Part shown: positions 35,089-46,720 of the stretch, in pieces
Layout: the number at the start of each line of letters is the position of its first letter
Position numbering within the stretch: position 1 is the stretch's first letter
Assembly: GCF_030272615.1 (NCBI RefSeq)
Contig: NC_081408.1
Coordinates: forward strand, 62,614,614-62,678,613
DNA length: 64,000 bases
DNA from: Cryptomeria japonica
Taxonomy: Eukaryota; Streptophyta; Pinopsida; Cupressales; Cupressaceae
Direction: 5' to 3'
Notes under the pieces: generated by a model
The model's database searches: none
What the model was told of the DNA's origin: nothing
The model's input: the letters and a program-made list of their open reading frames with translations, nothing else
Made by a program: the position numbers and the translations under genes

Positions 35089-36594
35089 TGTTAATTAAGA
35101 TGAGAGGGGGGGTGAATCATAAAAACTTCACTATACAATATATTCACTAGATTCGACCTTAGTAGCCTTTACTAATATGCAACTATGACTGTAAATCATT
35201 CAATACTCATAAATAGATACACTTAAAACATCATAACACATTTAACACCAGATTTAATGTGGAAACCCAAATAGGGAAAAACCACTGTGGGATTTTGGAC
35301 CCACTAAGAAATATACCCTTCTAGAGTATGCTCGGTTAAAGGCTAATCTAGTTACAGATTACAAAAACACATTGCTAGATGTGACTCAGTTAAGGGATTT
35401 CCTTCAGACTTGTTAGAGTCTTGCACTTTGTTAGAAGTGACATTGTCAAAGGATTTCAAACACTCATTTAGAATGTTACCTTGCTAGAGGGTTTACAAAT
35501 AAGACTGTTAAGTCCACTCGGTTAAGAGATTTCTTGTCACTTACAAAATAAATAACAGTAATAAAATAATATGCAACTTTACATCTGAAATGCTAAAGCA
35601 AATTTTATATGCTCAAAAAAATCTTGTCATAAGACTTATCTTTCTTCTTGTTGGGCTTCTCAATCTATTCTTCAATCAGATCTTCAATCTTCTTTGCTCG
35701 GTGATCACTACTATCATGTCACTATTCTTCTATTTTGCCCACATGCATTGTTCATCAATAGTTTCTTATTTATGAACAATACCTAACCACTTAATCTCCT
35801 TGATCACATTTCCCATGATCAATCTTAGCCATCAGATCTTAAAACGTGACTAGGCTCATTCTATCCTTCGATCTAAAAATGTTTTACCTTGCCTTGGAAC
35901 TTGTGCTATGTTATGACCATTCAATATGTGTTGTAGATCTTATCTCTTGTATTTTTGATGTCGTAGATCCTCAACAAACTTCTTGCACGACATACCAATC
36001 ATCTGATCAACTCCAGCTCATTGGTATTCTACATTTAATAATGTATTTATCCATCCAATGCATTTTGTTATTACTCGGTTGTTACTCTGTAAATACTGAA
36101 CTTCACTCGGTATATATTCTGCCTTCTTTAACCGATAGTGATAACCTTAGGGTTTACCGACTAGCATCTTGCTCGGTAACATAGAACAGTATCAAGCCTT
36201 AATTAATTCAATAGCTTGAAATCTTTTCTCCTTTTTGTTCAATATTTGAATACTCACAAATAGGATATCAAAACAATCAAAACAACATAATCTCATCATT
36301 GTCTAACTCGATAATAGTTTCCCATTGAATAACTTATTATTCCCCTTTTATTTTCACATTCATTCTGTGTCTCTTAGTGACATCTTTATACTTATCAAAA
36401 CATACTCATTAAGATATGGCAACATCATACTAAATCAAAAAATCAATTGCTTGACATTAATGACAAAATAATATTATTACGATAGTAATCATCCTTTCTC
36501 AATTATATCAACAATCTCCAACAACCTTCTCAATATCCTCATACCAACAAACTTACTGAAATGCTAACAATCTCCTTTTATGAAAATGCTAACA
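35089..36594 (-). mobile_element. Solo LTR P with 25 extra bases
   Basis: Imperfect TSD CTGAT (35084-35088) / TTGAT (36595-36599), supported because removing the insert restores the host gag-pol reading. The LTR proper is about 35089-36569. The last 25 bases (36570-36594) contain a purine tract, read on the minus strand as AAAAGGAGAT, and a second TGTTAGCATTT. U-rich hairpin at 35258-35285, C block at 35104-35116. Short open frames in it are not genes. Confidence 0.82.
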
Positions 36595-37975
36595 TTGATA
36601 GATGAAAAGGCATTGGTATCTCATATGGAAAACAATGATGAGTGGATTATAGATAGTGGTTGCTCACACCACATGACTGATGATAAAAGTAAGTTCATAT
36701 CCCTTGAAGAGTTTGATGGAGGTGTTGTTAGATCTGGTAATAACTCTCCCTGCATGGTAAAAGGTGAAGGATCAATTTCATTAAATGGGAAGAGTAATAC
36801 AAATGTTGTATTTTGGATTCATGGACTAAAACATAATCTTTTGAGTGTTGGTCAGCTTAATGATAAAGGATATTTACTTGAATTCAAAAGTGGAGTATGC
36901 AAAATTCTTGGAGGTAATGATGAGTTGATTGCTATTGGGATGCAAACAAGAGGTAACCATTTCCATCTAAATACTAATGTAAATAATTGTTTGGTTGCAA
37001 AAATAGAAGACAACTGGTTGTGGAATAAGAGATTTGGTCCTATGAGAAGTAAGAGCTATTATGGTGATAGATATTTCATGTTTTTCACTGATGATTATTC
37101 CAAGATGATGTGGGTGACATTCTTAAAGGAAAAATCTTAAGCATTCAGTAGTTTTAAAGAATTTAAATCTTTGGTTGAGAATGAAACCAGTAGGAATTTG
37201 AAGTGTTTATGATCTGACTGGGGAGGAAAACTTACTTTTGATGATTTTATGAAGTTATGTGATGATCAAGGAATCAAAAGATAGATGTCAACTCCTATAA
37301 CTCCACAATGGAATGGGATAGCAAAGAGAATGAATAGAACAATTGTTGAAGCTACTGGAACCATGTTGATTCAAGGTGAAGTACCAAAAATGTTTTGGAG
37401 AGAAGCAATCAGCACTGTTGTTTATACTTTAAACCAGGTACTTGTCAAAAGAGGTAACAATAAAACACCTTATGGTTTATGGCATGAAAGAATCCTAATG
37501 TAAGTTACTTTAATTTTTTTGGGAGTATATGCTTCATTAAGAGGAATGATTATACTAAAAAGTTTGATACAAAGTATGATGAAGGTATCTTTCTTGGTTA
37601 CACTACCAAAAGTAGAGCATATAAGTGCTATAACAAGAGAACTAAGAAGATCATTGAGAGTGCAAATGTGAAGGTAGATGAACTCTCTGAGAAATTTGAA
37701 GGAACCATAAAATCTAAACCTGAGAAAGATGATGAAAAACTTATGTTTATTGAACCAAAGGCACAAAAGAATGATGAATAGGTAAATGTAGAAATAGGTG
37801 CTCAACCGATTAGTGATGAAAGTGATGATGAAAATGAAGAACATGAAGCAAAAGACACATAACTAGAACTAGTATTACCAAGGTATGTCAGACTGAACCA
37901 TTCACAAGAACAAATAATTGGAGATAAGAATGCTAGTGTTCAAACAAGAACTAAAATTGGAGAGAAATCCTGTCT
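36595..37975 (+). pseudogene. copia F protease and integrase
   Basis: Protease WIIDSGCSHHMTDDKSKF is intact. The integrase lacks the whole HHCC zinc-binding domain: WLWNKRF runs directly into GPMRSKS, a loss of roughly 70 residues compared with copia A that also removes the first catalytic Asp. In the core, a stop precedes SDWGGK (Glu to Lys). The last site reads NGIAKRMNR, again Lys for the catalytic Glu. EGIFLGYTTKSR-like C-terminus around 37580. Interrupted at 37975 by N3. Confidence 0.88.
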
Positions 37976-38875
37976 TGTTGGAATCCAAGAACACTGAGAG
38001 GGGGGGTGAATCAGTGTTCTATTAGAATAATTAATTTTAACTTTATTAAAACATGCATACACCAATCGGTATACCGATACATATAGAATTAAAATAATTA
38101 AAGAAAGCAATAAGCTAATCACATAAATTAATATCATAACACACAAAATTATACATGGAAAACCTCAAAGAGGAAAAACCTTGGTGGGATTTGTGACCCA
38201 CAATGTCAATCCACTAGCCATATGAAGAGATATTACAAAATATAGGGGCTTGCACTTGTAGGAAGGCTTACAACCTAGAGAACACTGCTCAATCACAAAA
38301 GGAGCCTCACTGACTACATACAAATCTAGACTACAATGCAGAGAAATGATTGAACTACAAAGATAACATCTTTTATGCTTGGATACAATTCTAGTTAAGC
38401 TCTGTCTGTTCCGGTCTGAAACCCTTAACCCTATACCAAAATAATCCTTTAGAAAAATATCCTCACATACATAATCTCTCATATATTTTGAATCTCCTTC
38501 ATTATTTCCTTCCTTATACATATTCACATACCATGCACATCTCAAAATGATCTGACCTACTGACCTATATACCCATTACAATTTATCATACCTTATGTCG
38601 GCTTACAAAGATAATTACAATATCAATATACATGTCAACTAGATAACATTAAACATGAATATAAAAACAATTGTTGATGCCAAATCCAAAAGATGTGAGT
38701 CTCCAATATCGATAACCTGATTCTAAACCATGTCGACCTGTATTGTTGGTATCTAAAGAAATCTATCCAGCCTATTGGTACACAATTGAACTAAAATATG
38801 AAGCCAGAAATAGTTGCCATGTTGCCATCAATGACAATATATTGAAACCAACCAATTAATTGTCAATTGCCAAAA
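37976..38875 (-). repeat. N3 3' LTR
   Basis: 900 bp. Perfect 9-bp C-loop hairpin arms GAACACTGA (37989-37997) and TCAGTGTTC (38011-38019). U-rich hairpin 38154-38181. Confidence 0.93.
37989..38019 (-). promoter_or_regulatory. C-rich-loop hairpin, N3 LTR (best example)
   Basis: Nine perfect base pairs around a 13-base loop which on the minus strand is TTCACCCCCCCTC. Confidence 0.7.
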
Positions 38876-38903
38876 ATATCCCCCTTGGCATTGATGGCAA
38901 CAC
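38819..38903 (-). promoter_or_regulatory. N3 polypurine tract in a predicted stem-loop
   Basis: Tract at 38876-38886 (minus AAGGGGGATAT). Arms 38819-38837 and 38885-38903 are 17 of 19 complementary. Confidence 0.68.
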
Positions 38904-39161
38904 TCATGTGAAAAATGATCATAGTTTCCAACTGTCAGTTCCATCTTGAGCCTACTCCCCCTGAGCTAAATATCCATCAATACAAAATACTCCATATCTC
39001 CATATCCCACCCTAATGTATACAACTCCCTTTTTATTTTCACATCAATATCTCCCCCCCTTTGATATCAATGGCATAAAAATTTCCAAAAAGAATACCAA
39101 AAACCAGGATGAAGAATGAAAAATATTGTACAATGAATATCCCAAAAATACCTTATCGGAG

Positions 39162-42100
39162 CTAAATATATTTAAATATTTCTGGATAGGCCTTCTCCAA
39201 TAGCTCAAGATAGGTATCCCAACCAGATTTGAAAGTACCAGAAATAGATACAAGTCCATTTAACATATGGGCAAATGAATCTTTCTCATTAAGCTCTACT
39301 AGTGTGGGATTACCAATGAGATCTATGCACTCTTTATGTACACTAAGTGAATCGAACCGGGGACTCGCCAATCCTTTAAGACTTTTGGATCTCCTTATAA
39401 TTTTATCTTTTTTTCCTTCTAAGGAGAAAAAAATTGGGCTTCCAAAACCAAAATTTGACCATCTATAGATGTAGTTAATGAATTTAAGCCATCAAAAGAA
39501 TTGGCTATACCTACAACCTCCTCCTGAATATCCTTAATCTTTTTATCTATCTCAGCTGTGAGAAAACCTGTATTATAGCATACTCTATAGATATTAGTAC
39601 ATTGCCTCAATTCCTTATCTATCAATTTCAATTTATCATTAATATTATTCCTTTTAGACTCAATCACTTGATCAAATGTAGCTCTTTTGGCTTGTGTGAA
39701 CCTCTCTAGTGCTTGACAGTTTGATATCTATTGCAAGGACTGAAAATCCTTTGAAATGTGTTCACTAATTATCTTAAGCTTGCTGGATGGGCTCACTTCA
39801 TTGTCAAATTTGCACTTTGGGACTAGTCTATGCAAAACAGTGATAGACTGATCAATAACCCCTTTATCCATATATCCTTCCTTGATCATTTTTTGTGTAG
39901 CCATCATCATGAGTTCAGTAGAACTCATCTCCATTATGCTTTTCTTGTCAACCTAAAAGGTGTCAATTAACAACAAAAAAGGACTAACTACCGGTTCCCT
40001 ACCAGATTCCCCTTTCTTCTCCTCTGAAGATTTAACCTTTATAGCTTCCTCACTTGCAGTGGTGGCTTTGTCACTTGGTGCAGTCATAGTAACTGTCAGT
40101 TCCTCCCTAGGAACTTTATCCTCATCCTGTATAATCTGATCTAGATGACTGTTGTTCTCAACATTAGTAACCTTTTCATTATCAACCTTTACACTCTTTG
40201 TATTTTCTAGTATCTCAAAAATTTTATTTACATTTGTATCTATCGGGGGCTCAATTTCCACTATCTTAATGTTTTTCAAAATTGAGGGTGAAGTACCCAT
40301 AATATCTTTACCCTTCCCTTCAACTAGGATGTCTGTAGTATCTGTCTTAGATTCCGGTGAAGTATAAAAACCATGGTTCTCTTCCAATAACTTAACCCAT
40401 GTCTTGTTGGTCTCCTTGATTATCTCATTGACCCTTCCTAACATAAGACTATTTATTCTATGCTTGTTGTTAAAGATTTTCCTATCTGCAACTTCAAGTG
40501 TCTTATACATCTCCCTTGGAGCAATTGAAACACAAATAGATAACAACTCTTGAATCTTTATATGCTTGTCCTCTTGCATTATTGATAGTCTTCTAGCATC
40601 TAACATATCATACAATTGTGTAAGTATTTGGTCTTCTAATTCTAACAGGGCTTTCTTTTAAATATCCAAATATAAAAAAATTGCTTCCTCTACTTTTGTT
40701 TGTTCATCATTATCTAAATGTTCATAATAAAACTTTAAATTCTTTAACATACCATCTTTATTAATTTCATCAACTAAATCTGCACAAGTCTTTGGTGGAA
40801 TTTACATTACCAGATACAATTGCAAGATCAAAGTCATCCTTCTTCTTCTTTCTTCCAGTACTAGATGGGGCTAAAGGTGTTTCTTTTGGTGATTTCTTAT
40901 GTGTCGGTACCTTGAGAGTAACTTTCCTAACTGGTTGTTTCTTAGCCTCTATCTTAGTTTCTTCAGTTTTCTTCCTCAATACCCTTTTGAATACGAGGTG
41001 TGTGTCATCATTAGATACAAACTCTACTACAATAGGCTCAATGAATATTTTGGGTTCTTTCCTCTTCCTGCCTTTCTATGGAACAAAATCAAACAATGCT
41101 TTGATGTCATGTGAAACCTTTTCAATAGACTTACTTTCCCTACCATCTTGCTTCTCTCTCTTCTTTCAATTGAGCTTAGTTTCAACCTCTTGTGTCTCCT
41201 TCTTAGCAGTGCCAAAGGTTTTGATAATTTCATCAATAGGTGCCTCAATTAGCATTTGTGCATAAGCATCAAGGATATGTGCATCAACTTCATAACCCAT
41301 TTCCTCAATCCAAATTTTTGGGGGTTTTATAGATTCCATCAAAGTTTCATCTTTCTTGACCATGAAGCATATGTTGGTTGATTACTTCTTGACAATGTGC
41401 TTAGGAACCATCATCCTAGAATTCATAGCCTTTTGAAATGATTTAAAGAAACCCCACACTTTTTCATCTCTCTAACTACCCAATGTAGCAATTGACTATT
41501 TTAGTTGCCTCCCTACTAGGATATCGAATGCCCATTTTCTCTTCACAAAACTAGGAGTCTCATTGAGGAAAAATATAATTAAACAGACAACTAGCTTACC
41601 ATACCAGAATGTCCCTTTCTTTTCTCCTTTAATCTTTCGTAGGTTAATCAATAGTTCATCCAACATCCAACCACATAGATCCAACTTCTCATTCTCCCTC
41701 ATCATTTTATGAGTTGTATAAATGTAGGAGCGAGAAATAGAATTTATTCGGTTTGATTGAGTTACTTTGTAACCAATGACCATGCTTCCGAATCTAATAT
41801 CTGTGTCAGTGATAGTTCTGATTCTCATTGATCGTTTGTTTAATGTTACATTGGTAATCTTGTTAATCTAATCATTTGAAACTTTCTTCTTTGGATATTG
41901 TCCAACCTGTGGTAAACCGATGATTGCCATGATATCCTCCTTCGTAATCATATATAGTATATCCAACCAGATAAACTCTCCATGCACTCTACTCAAAACA
42001 TACCTAACAATTTCATCTTCAAATTCTAGAATATCCAAAATGTCGATAAACCCTAGATCAACAATATGCTGGTATTCAGGTTTAGTCTTTCGAGAATCTC

Positions 42101-42347
42101 CCATTAACTCATTCATATACATGCTCTTGATATCAGTCATTCCCAAATCCTCAATATGATAGTGAATGTAGGCTCTTACATCTTCAAAATACATGACTCC
42201 TTTAGAGACATGGGAAAAAGCTCCAACTGAATTGTGTAGGGTAGCATCATGCGGATATCACTTGAAAATCGGCTTGGGATAGTCCTTGACCTCAACAATA
42301 GTCTGATTTGCAATAAAGATAGGTACAGATGATGATCCTACTTCCAT
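39162..42347 (-). pseudogene. N3 ORF2, large conserved protein of unknown function
   Basis: Start MEVGSSSVPIF at 42347; a stop after KPIFK. N-terminal domain: YIHYHIEDLGM, ILEFEDEIVRYVLSRVHGEFIWLD, MITKEDIMAIIGLPQVGQYP, then after a stop GSMVIGYKVTQSNRIN, KLDLCGWMLDELLINLRKIKG and WYGKLVVCLIIFFL. The pattern of conserved positions follows N1 and N2 although identity is low. Middle region MGYEVDAHILDAYAQML, basic linkers, an open stretch 40615-39953, helical segments (39934-39728, 39667-39419) and an end YPEIFKYI. About 1,060 codons with several frameshifts. Confidence 0.8.
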
Positions 42348-42719
42348 GATTGAATATAAATACCGGTGAATCGTTGTTGATGAAAGACCCTAAAGACCTC
42401 TTCCAATCACTGGTGAAATCACTCAAGATGATATTGATCACTCTGATTCACCTTAGACTTCCTCTGAATCACTCGAAATCACCCTAAATGCAAAGTGATC
42501 CGAAATAAAGTGAATTAGACCTTTTATCATCCAAGAAAAAACCTAATCCATCATTGATATAAATGACTTCTGGTCTAAGATATTGGATCAGTTAAACACC
42601 TCCATGCCAGATAAGCATATCCAATGTTTGGAACATCTTCTAGAACCTCTTCTTGGGGCTTAAGAAGTATTATCATGAGTTTTGCTTACCCCTAAGACAT
42701 CTACCTTAGTTACTAGTTG
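42348..42719 (-). other. N3 spacer between ORF1 and ORF2
   Basis: No gene seen. It carries the shared purine tract TTAGGGGTAAGC, minus strand, at about 42684-42695. Confidence 0.45.
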
Positions 42720-43828
42720 AGCTTCCTGTCAGTGCAGGAGCAACCTCCTCTGTCAGTTGAGTAACCAGAGCATTCCCATTTGCAGATTGATCTTCTGACT
42801 TCCTAACCCATCTTTGCATATGATCTTGTCGAATTTCATTAACCTTTTATTTTCCTTTCTCATTTGATCCTCCATTACCAACTGGTGGATTTCTGCTTCT
42901 ACCAAATTTAGCAACATGTCTAGCCTCATTAATGGCATAACATGTAGCATTGTTCTTTTGAATTGCTTTGCTAAAACCAATAGAATTGCTAGACCTGCAC
43001 TAATTAGCCATATGTCCAAATTTTTCACATGCATAACATTTAAGATTCATTTTGCAATCTTTTGTCTTATGTCCATACTTATTCCATTTAGAATATTGAC
43101 CGGGAGCAGAATTAGGGTTCTGGTTTGCTCTAATTCTACATTGCCTATCCATGTGACCAAATTTATTACAAACAAAGCATCTACAATGAAATTTATAAGC
43201 ATTAAACTGCCTTACCGATGCCTTATGGTTTTGATCTTCATTTGTAGTACCAGAACTTTGTCCTTGTTCAAATCCAAGTCCATTGGAATCTCCACTCTAC
43301 CTTTGTCTCTTCAATAACTCATCTAGTTGTGTTGAACTAATCTTGAATTTTTCTTTATACTCACTTGCAATAGTAAGATCATCTTTCAGAATTATCATTT
43401 TTCTCTCAAGCTCTTGTTCATTACTCTAGGATTGTACTAAATCAGTTCTCAACATATCATTCTGATGAACCAACCTACCAAATTCTTCAAATTTTTTCTT
43501 CAGAGATAAAACAATATTTTCTTCCTTTTTCTTCTAGGTTTCAATCTCCTTAGACATTCTCATAGTTATAACTTGCATTTCATTTCCTATGACTATTTTC
43601 TCCTAACTTAGCTTCTGACACTATTCCCTAATTTGCATCTTTATCTTCATCATCCTAATTTTGGAAAAGTTCCTTCTTCCTAGCTTGAACAGATGATAGC
43701 CTCTCCTATAGGAAAAGAATGAATTCCTGAGTAGAATTAAAGTCATCTTGTAGCTTAAAGTTCTTCAACCTTTCAGTATCATAATCTTCAAGTGCCACCT
43801 CAATTTGCTTCTCCAAACTCATATCCAT
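42720..43828 (-). pseudogene. N3 ORF1, coiled-coil protein with zinc knuckles
   Basis: Start MDMSLEKQIEVALEDYDTER at 43828 (or MSLEKQ at 43822). A Lys/Glu-rich helical part is broken by several stops. Four knuckle positions: CFVCNKFGHMDRQC intact; one with both leading Cys lost (SKWNKYGHKTKDC); CYACEKFGHMAN with a stop before the last Cys; and a decayed CYAINEARHVAKF. The C-terminal MQRWVRKSED aligns with the WKKKSEE end of N2 ORF1. Zinc count and order match N2, supporting an ancestral four-knuckle protein. Confidence 0.78.
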
Positions 43829-43881
43829 AAATTCTAGATTCAGGATCTTCCACGAGTTGTTAAACTTCCTCTGAGGCACAA

Positions 43882-43896
43882 GGATCTAATACCAAT
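43882..43896 (-). promoter_or_regulatory. N3 primer-binding site
   Basis: Minus strand ATTGGTATTAGATCC, a mutated initiator tRNA-Met site abutting the 5' LTR. Confidence 0.75.
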
Positions 43897-44813
43897 TGTT
43901 GGAATCCAAGAACATTGAGAGGGGGAGGGGTGAACCAGTGTTCTACTAGAATTATTAATTTTAACCTTATTAAAACATGCATACACTAGCCGATATACCG
44001 ATACATATAGAATTGAAAGAAGTAAAGCAACAAATAAGCCAATCACATAAATGAATATCATAACACACATAATTATATGTGGAAAACCCCAAAGAGGAAA
44101 AACCACGATGGGATTTGTGACCCACAATATTAATACATTGGCCATATGAAGAGATATTACAAAATATAGGGGCTTGCACTTGTAGGAAGACTTACAGCCT
44201 AGAGCACACTGCTCAATCACAAAAGGACCCTCACTGACTATATAAAAATCCAAACTACAGTCTGGATAAATGATTGAACTACAAAGATAGCATGTTCTAT
44301 TCCTAAATACAGTTTTGGTTAAGCTTTGTTTGTTCCGGTCTGAAATCCTTAACCCTATACTAGAATAACCATTTACAAAAATATCCTCACATACATAATC
44401 TCTCTAATATATTTTGCATCTCCTTCATTATTTCTTTCCTTATACATATTCACATACCAGACACATCTCAAAATGATCCTACCTACTAACCTATATGCCC
44501 ATTACAATTTATCATATACCCTATGTTAGCTTACAAAGATAATTACAATATCAATATACATGTTAGCTAGATAACATAAAACATGAATATCAAAAATAAT
44601 TGTTGATGCCAGATCCAAAATATGTTGGTCTCGAATACAGATAACCTGATTCTAAACCATGTCGGCTTGTGTCCAATCTATCGATGCTAGTTAAGTGTCT
44701 ATGATGTGCATGTTGGTACACAAATGAACTAAAATATGAAGCTAAGACAAGTTGCCATGTTGCCATCAATGACAACATATTGAAACCAACCAATTGAGTG
44801 TCAATTGCCAACA
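43897..44813 (-). repeat. N3 5' LTR
   Basis: 917 bp, TGTTGG...CCAACA in plus orientation. U-rich hairpin at 44079-44106 is the best preserved of all. Confidence 0.93.
44079..44106 (-). promoter_or_regulatory. ENE-like U-rich internal-loop hairpin, N3 LTR (best example)
   Basis: On the minus strand GTGG pairs with CCAC, TTTTT faces TTTT, and CC pairs with GG around a TCTTTG-type loop. U tracts held between short GC helices are the hallmark of ENE RNA-stability elements. Confidence 0.5.
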
Positions 44814-45590
44814 TGTCTAATATCTACAATTGAGCCTAAAACAATCAAGGATGCATTAAAAGATGATGATTGGTTTAATTCTATGAATGAGGAGTTAGAT
44901 CAAATAGATAAAAATCAAACATGGACACTTGTTCCTAGTCTGAAAGAAAAGAATGTGATTGGGACTAAATGGTTCTTTAGTCCCAAGTTGAATGAAGAAG
45001 GTGGGGTTGTGAGAAATAAAGCAAGATTAGTTTGCAAAGGATATGCACAAGAAGAAGGAGAATATTATGGAGAAACCTTTGCATCGGGGGCTAGATTGGA
45101 AGGAGTAAGAATGCTACTAGCATATGTTACATTTAAAGGATTTAAGGTCTATCAAATGGATGTTTAATCAACTTTTCTAAATGGCATCCTAGAGGAATAA
45201 GTTTGCATAGAACAACTAGATGGATTTTCTTTATCTGATGATAAAGACATGGTCTACAAATTGCATAAGCACTGTATGGTTTGAAACAGGCACCAAGAGC
45301 ATGGTATGAAAGACTACACACACATTTGATTAAATTGGATTCCAATGTACCAGTGAGGATAGTAACATATATTTAAAGACTAATGGAGACATAATGCTGA
45401 TAGATGAAGTATTTGTAGATGATATAATATTTAGTGGAAATGATGACTTATGTATGGATTTTGCTAAAGAAAGGAAGAAGGAATTTGAAATGTCTCTTAT
45501 TGGTGAGATTAAGTTCTTTATTGGGTTACAGGTCCAACAATTGGATGATGGTATCTTTATTTGTCAAAGTATATTAAAGAGGTTTTGAAG
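44814..45590 (+). pseudogene. copia F reverse transcriptase
   Basis: Reads ISTIEPKTIKDALKDDDWF, KNVIGTKWFF, ARLVCKGYAQEEGEYYGETFAS and VYQMDV, then a stop and a frameshift near 45265. The catalytic FVDDIIFSGNDD near 45412 is intact. EFEMSLIGEIKFFIGLQV follows. Another frameshift at about 45565. Confidence 0.88.
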
Positions 45591-46353
45591 ACATTTGGCA
45601 TGGAAGATTGTAAATTGGTTGGTACTCTGATGGTGATAGGTTGCAAATTGTCTAAACAAGATGATTCACCTTTTGTTGATGAGAAGGAATACAGGTCTAT
45701 GATTGGTAAGTTGCACTATGTTGTTCATAGTAAACCTAACATTGCACATGTTGATGGATTGGCTGCTAGATTTCAGAAAGATCTCATGGACGCTCACATG
45801 GTGGTGGTGAAGAGGATTTTTTGGTACCTAAAAGGCATAGTAGATTAATGGTTTATGGTATCCATATGAAGGAGATTTTACTTTGAATGTGTTTACTAAT
45901 GTAGATTGGGTAAGCAATGTTGATGACCAGAAAATCACTATCAGTGGAGCCTTTCTCCTTGGAGGAAGATTAGTAGAATGGACAATCAAGAAGAAAACTT
46001 GTGTTCCTCAGTCAACAGCTAAAGCAGAGTATGTTGCAACATCAATGAATTACACACAGGCAATCTGGATGAGACATGTGTTAGAAGGATTCAAACTTGA
46101 TATGTCTGAACCGGTGACTATCTATTGTGACAATACAAGTGCAATCAATATTTTTAAAAATCCTATATTACATGCAACAACAAAGCACATTGAATTGAAG
46201 TATCATTTTATATGGGAAAGAGTATGGGAAAAATAGGTCAGGATGGAGTATGTGAAGAGCAAGGATCAAATAGAAGATATTTTTATAAAACTATTGTTGA
46301 AGACTACCTTTGAGTTCCTTAGAGGTAAATTAGGGGTCAGATCCTACACCTGA
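45561..46353 (+). pseudogene. copia F RNase H
   Basis: SKYIKEVLKTFGMED, MIGKLHYVVHS, then after a stop and shift near 45848 FTNVDWVSNVDDQK, STAKAEYVATSMN and IYCDNTSAINIFKN. The end reads QIEDIFIKLLLK, a decayed ADIFTKPLPK. Stop at 46351-46353. Confidence 0.87.
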
Positions 46354-46708
46354 AGAATTAGAATACAAGAGATGCATTAATCTAGTGGACTTAATGATTA
46401 TTCTTTACCATGGATTGTTGACATATAGGCTACTCCATAAGAGGAGTAGATCTGATATGATTTGCAGAGATATGGTTAGGAAAAATGATGATGGAAGTAG
46501 CAATAGAATAGAAGACCGGTGATGCATTTACACCTTTGCATTGTTGTCAAAGGGGGAGAAGATGAGAAGAAAACTATCAACAAAGGGGAAAAGTATCAGA
46601 CATGGAAGATGTAGTGGAACCGACATAAGGGATGAGGTGTAACAGAGATATGCATAATAGTTGAGTATGTGAGTGTTGGTGTTGATATTTGGTGTTTCCA
46701 TCACTACC

Positions 46709-46720
46709 AAAGGCAGAGAA
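46709..46720 (+). promoter_or_regulatory. copia F polypurine tract
   Basis: AAAGGCAGAGAA before the 3' LTR. An intact upstream copy, GTCAAAGGGGGAGAAG, is near 46545-46562. Confidence 0.72.

Larger units (their letters stand above)
37976..44813 (-). mobile_element. N3, pol-less LTR retrotransposon
   Basis: 6,838 bp with perfect TSD TGTCT (37971-37975, 44814-44818); LTRs 37976-38875 and 43897-44813. Minus-strand order: primer site, ORF1 (43828-42720), spacer, ORF2 (42347-39162), polypurine tract. The same plan as N2 but strongly diverged in protein sequence. It splits the pol of copia F. Confidence 0.93.

Noticed and set aside
35590-36184. Frames of 61 and 112 residues inside solo LTR P
   Set aside because: The whole interval is LTR sequence bounded by a target duplication, read against the orientation of the element.
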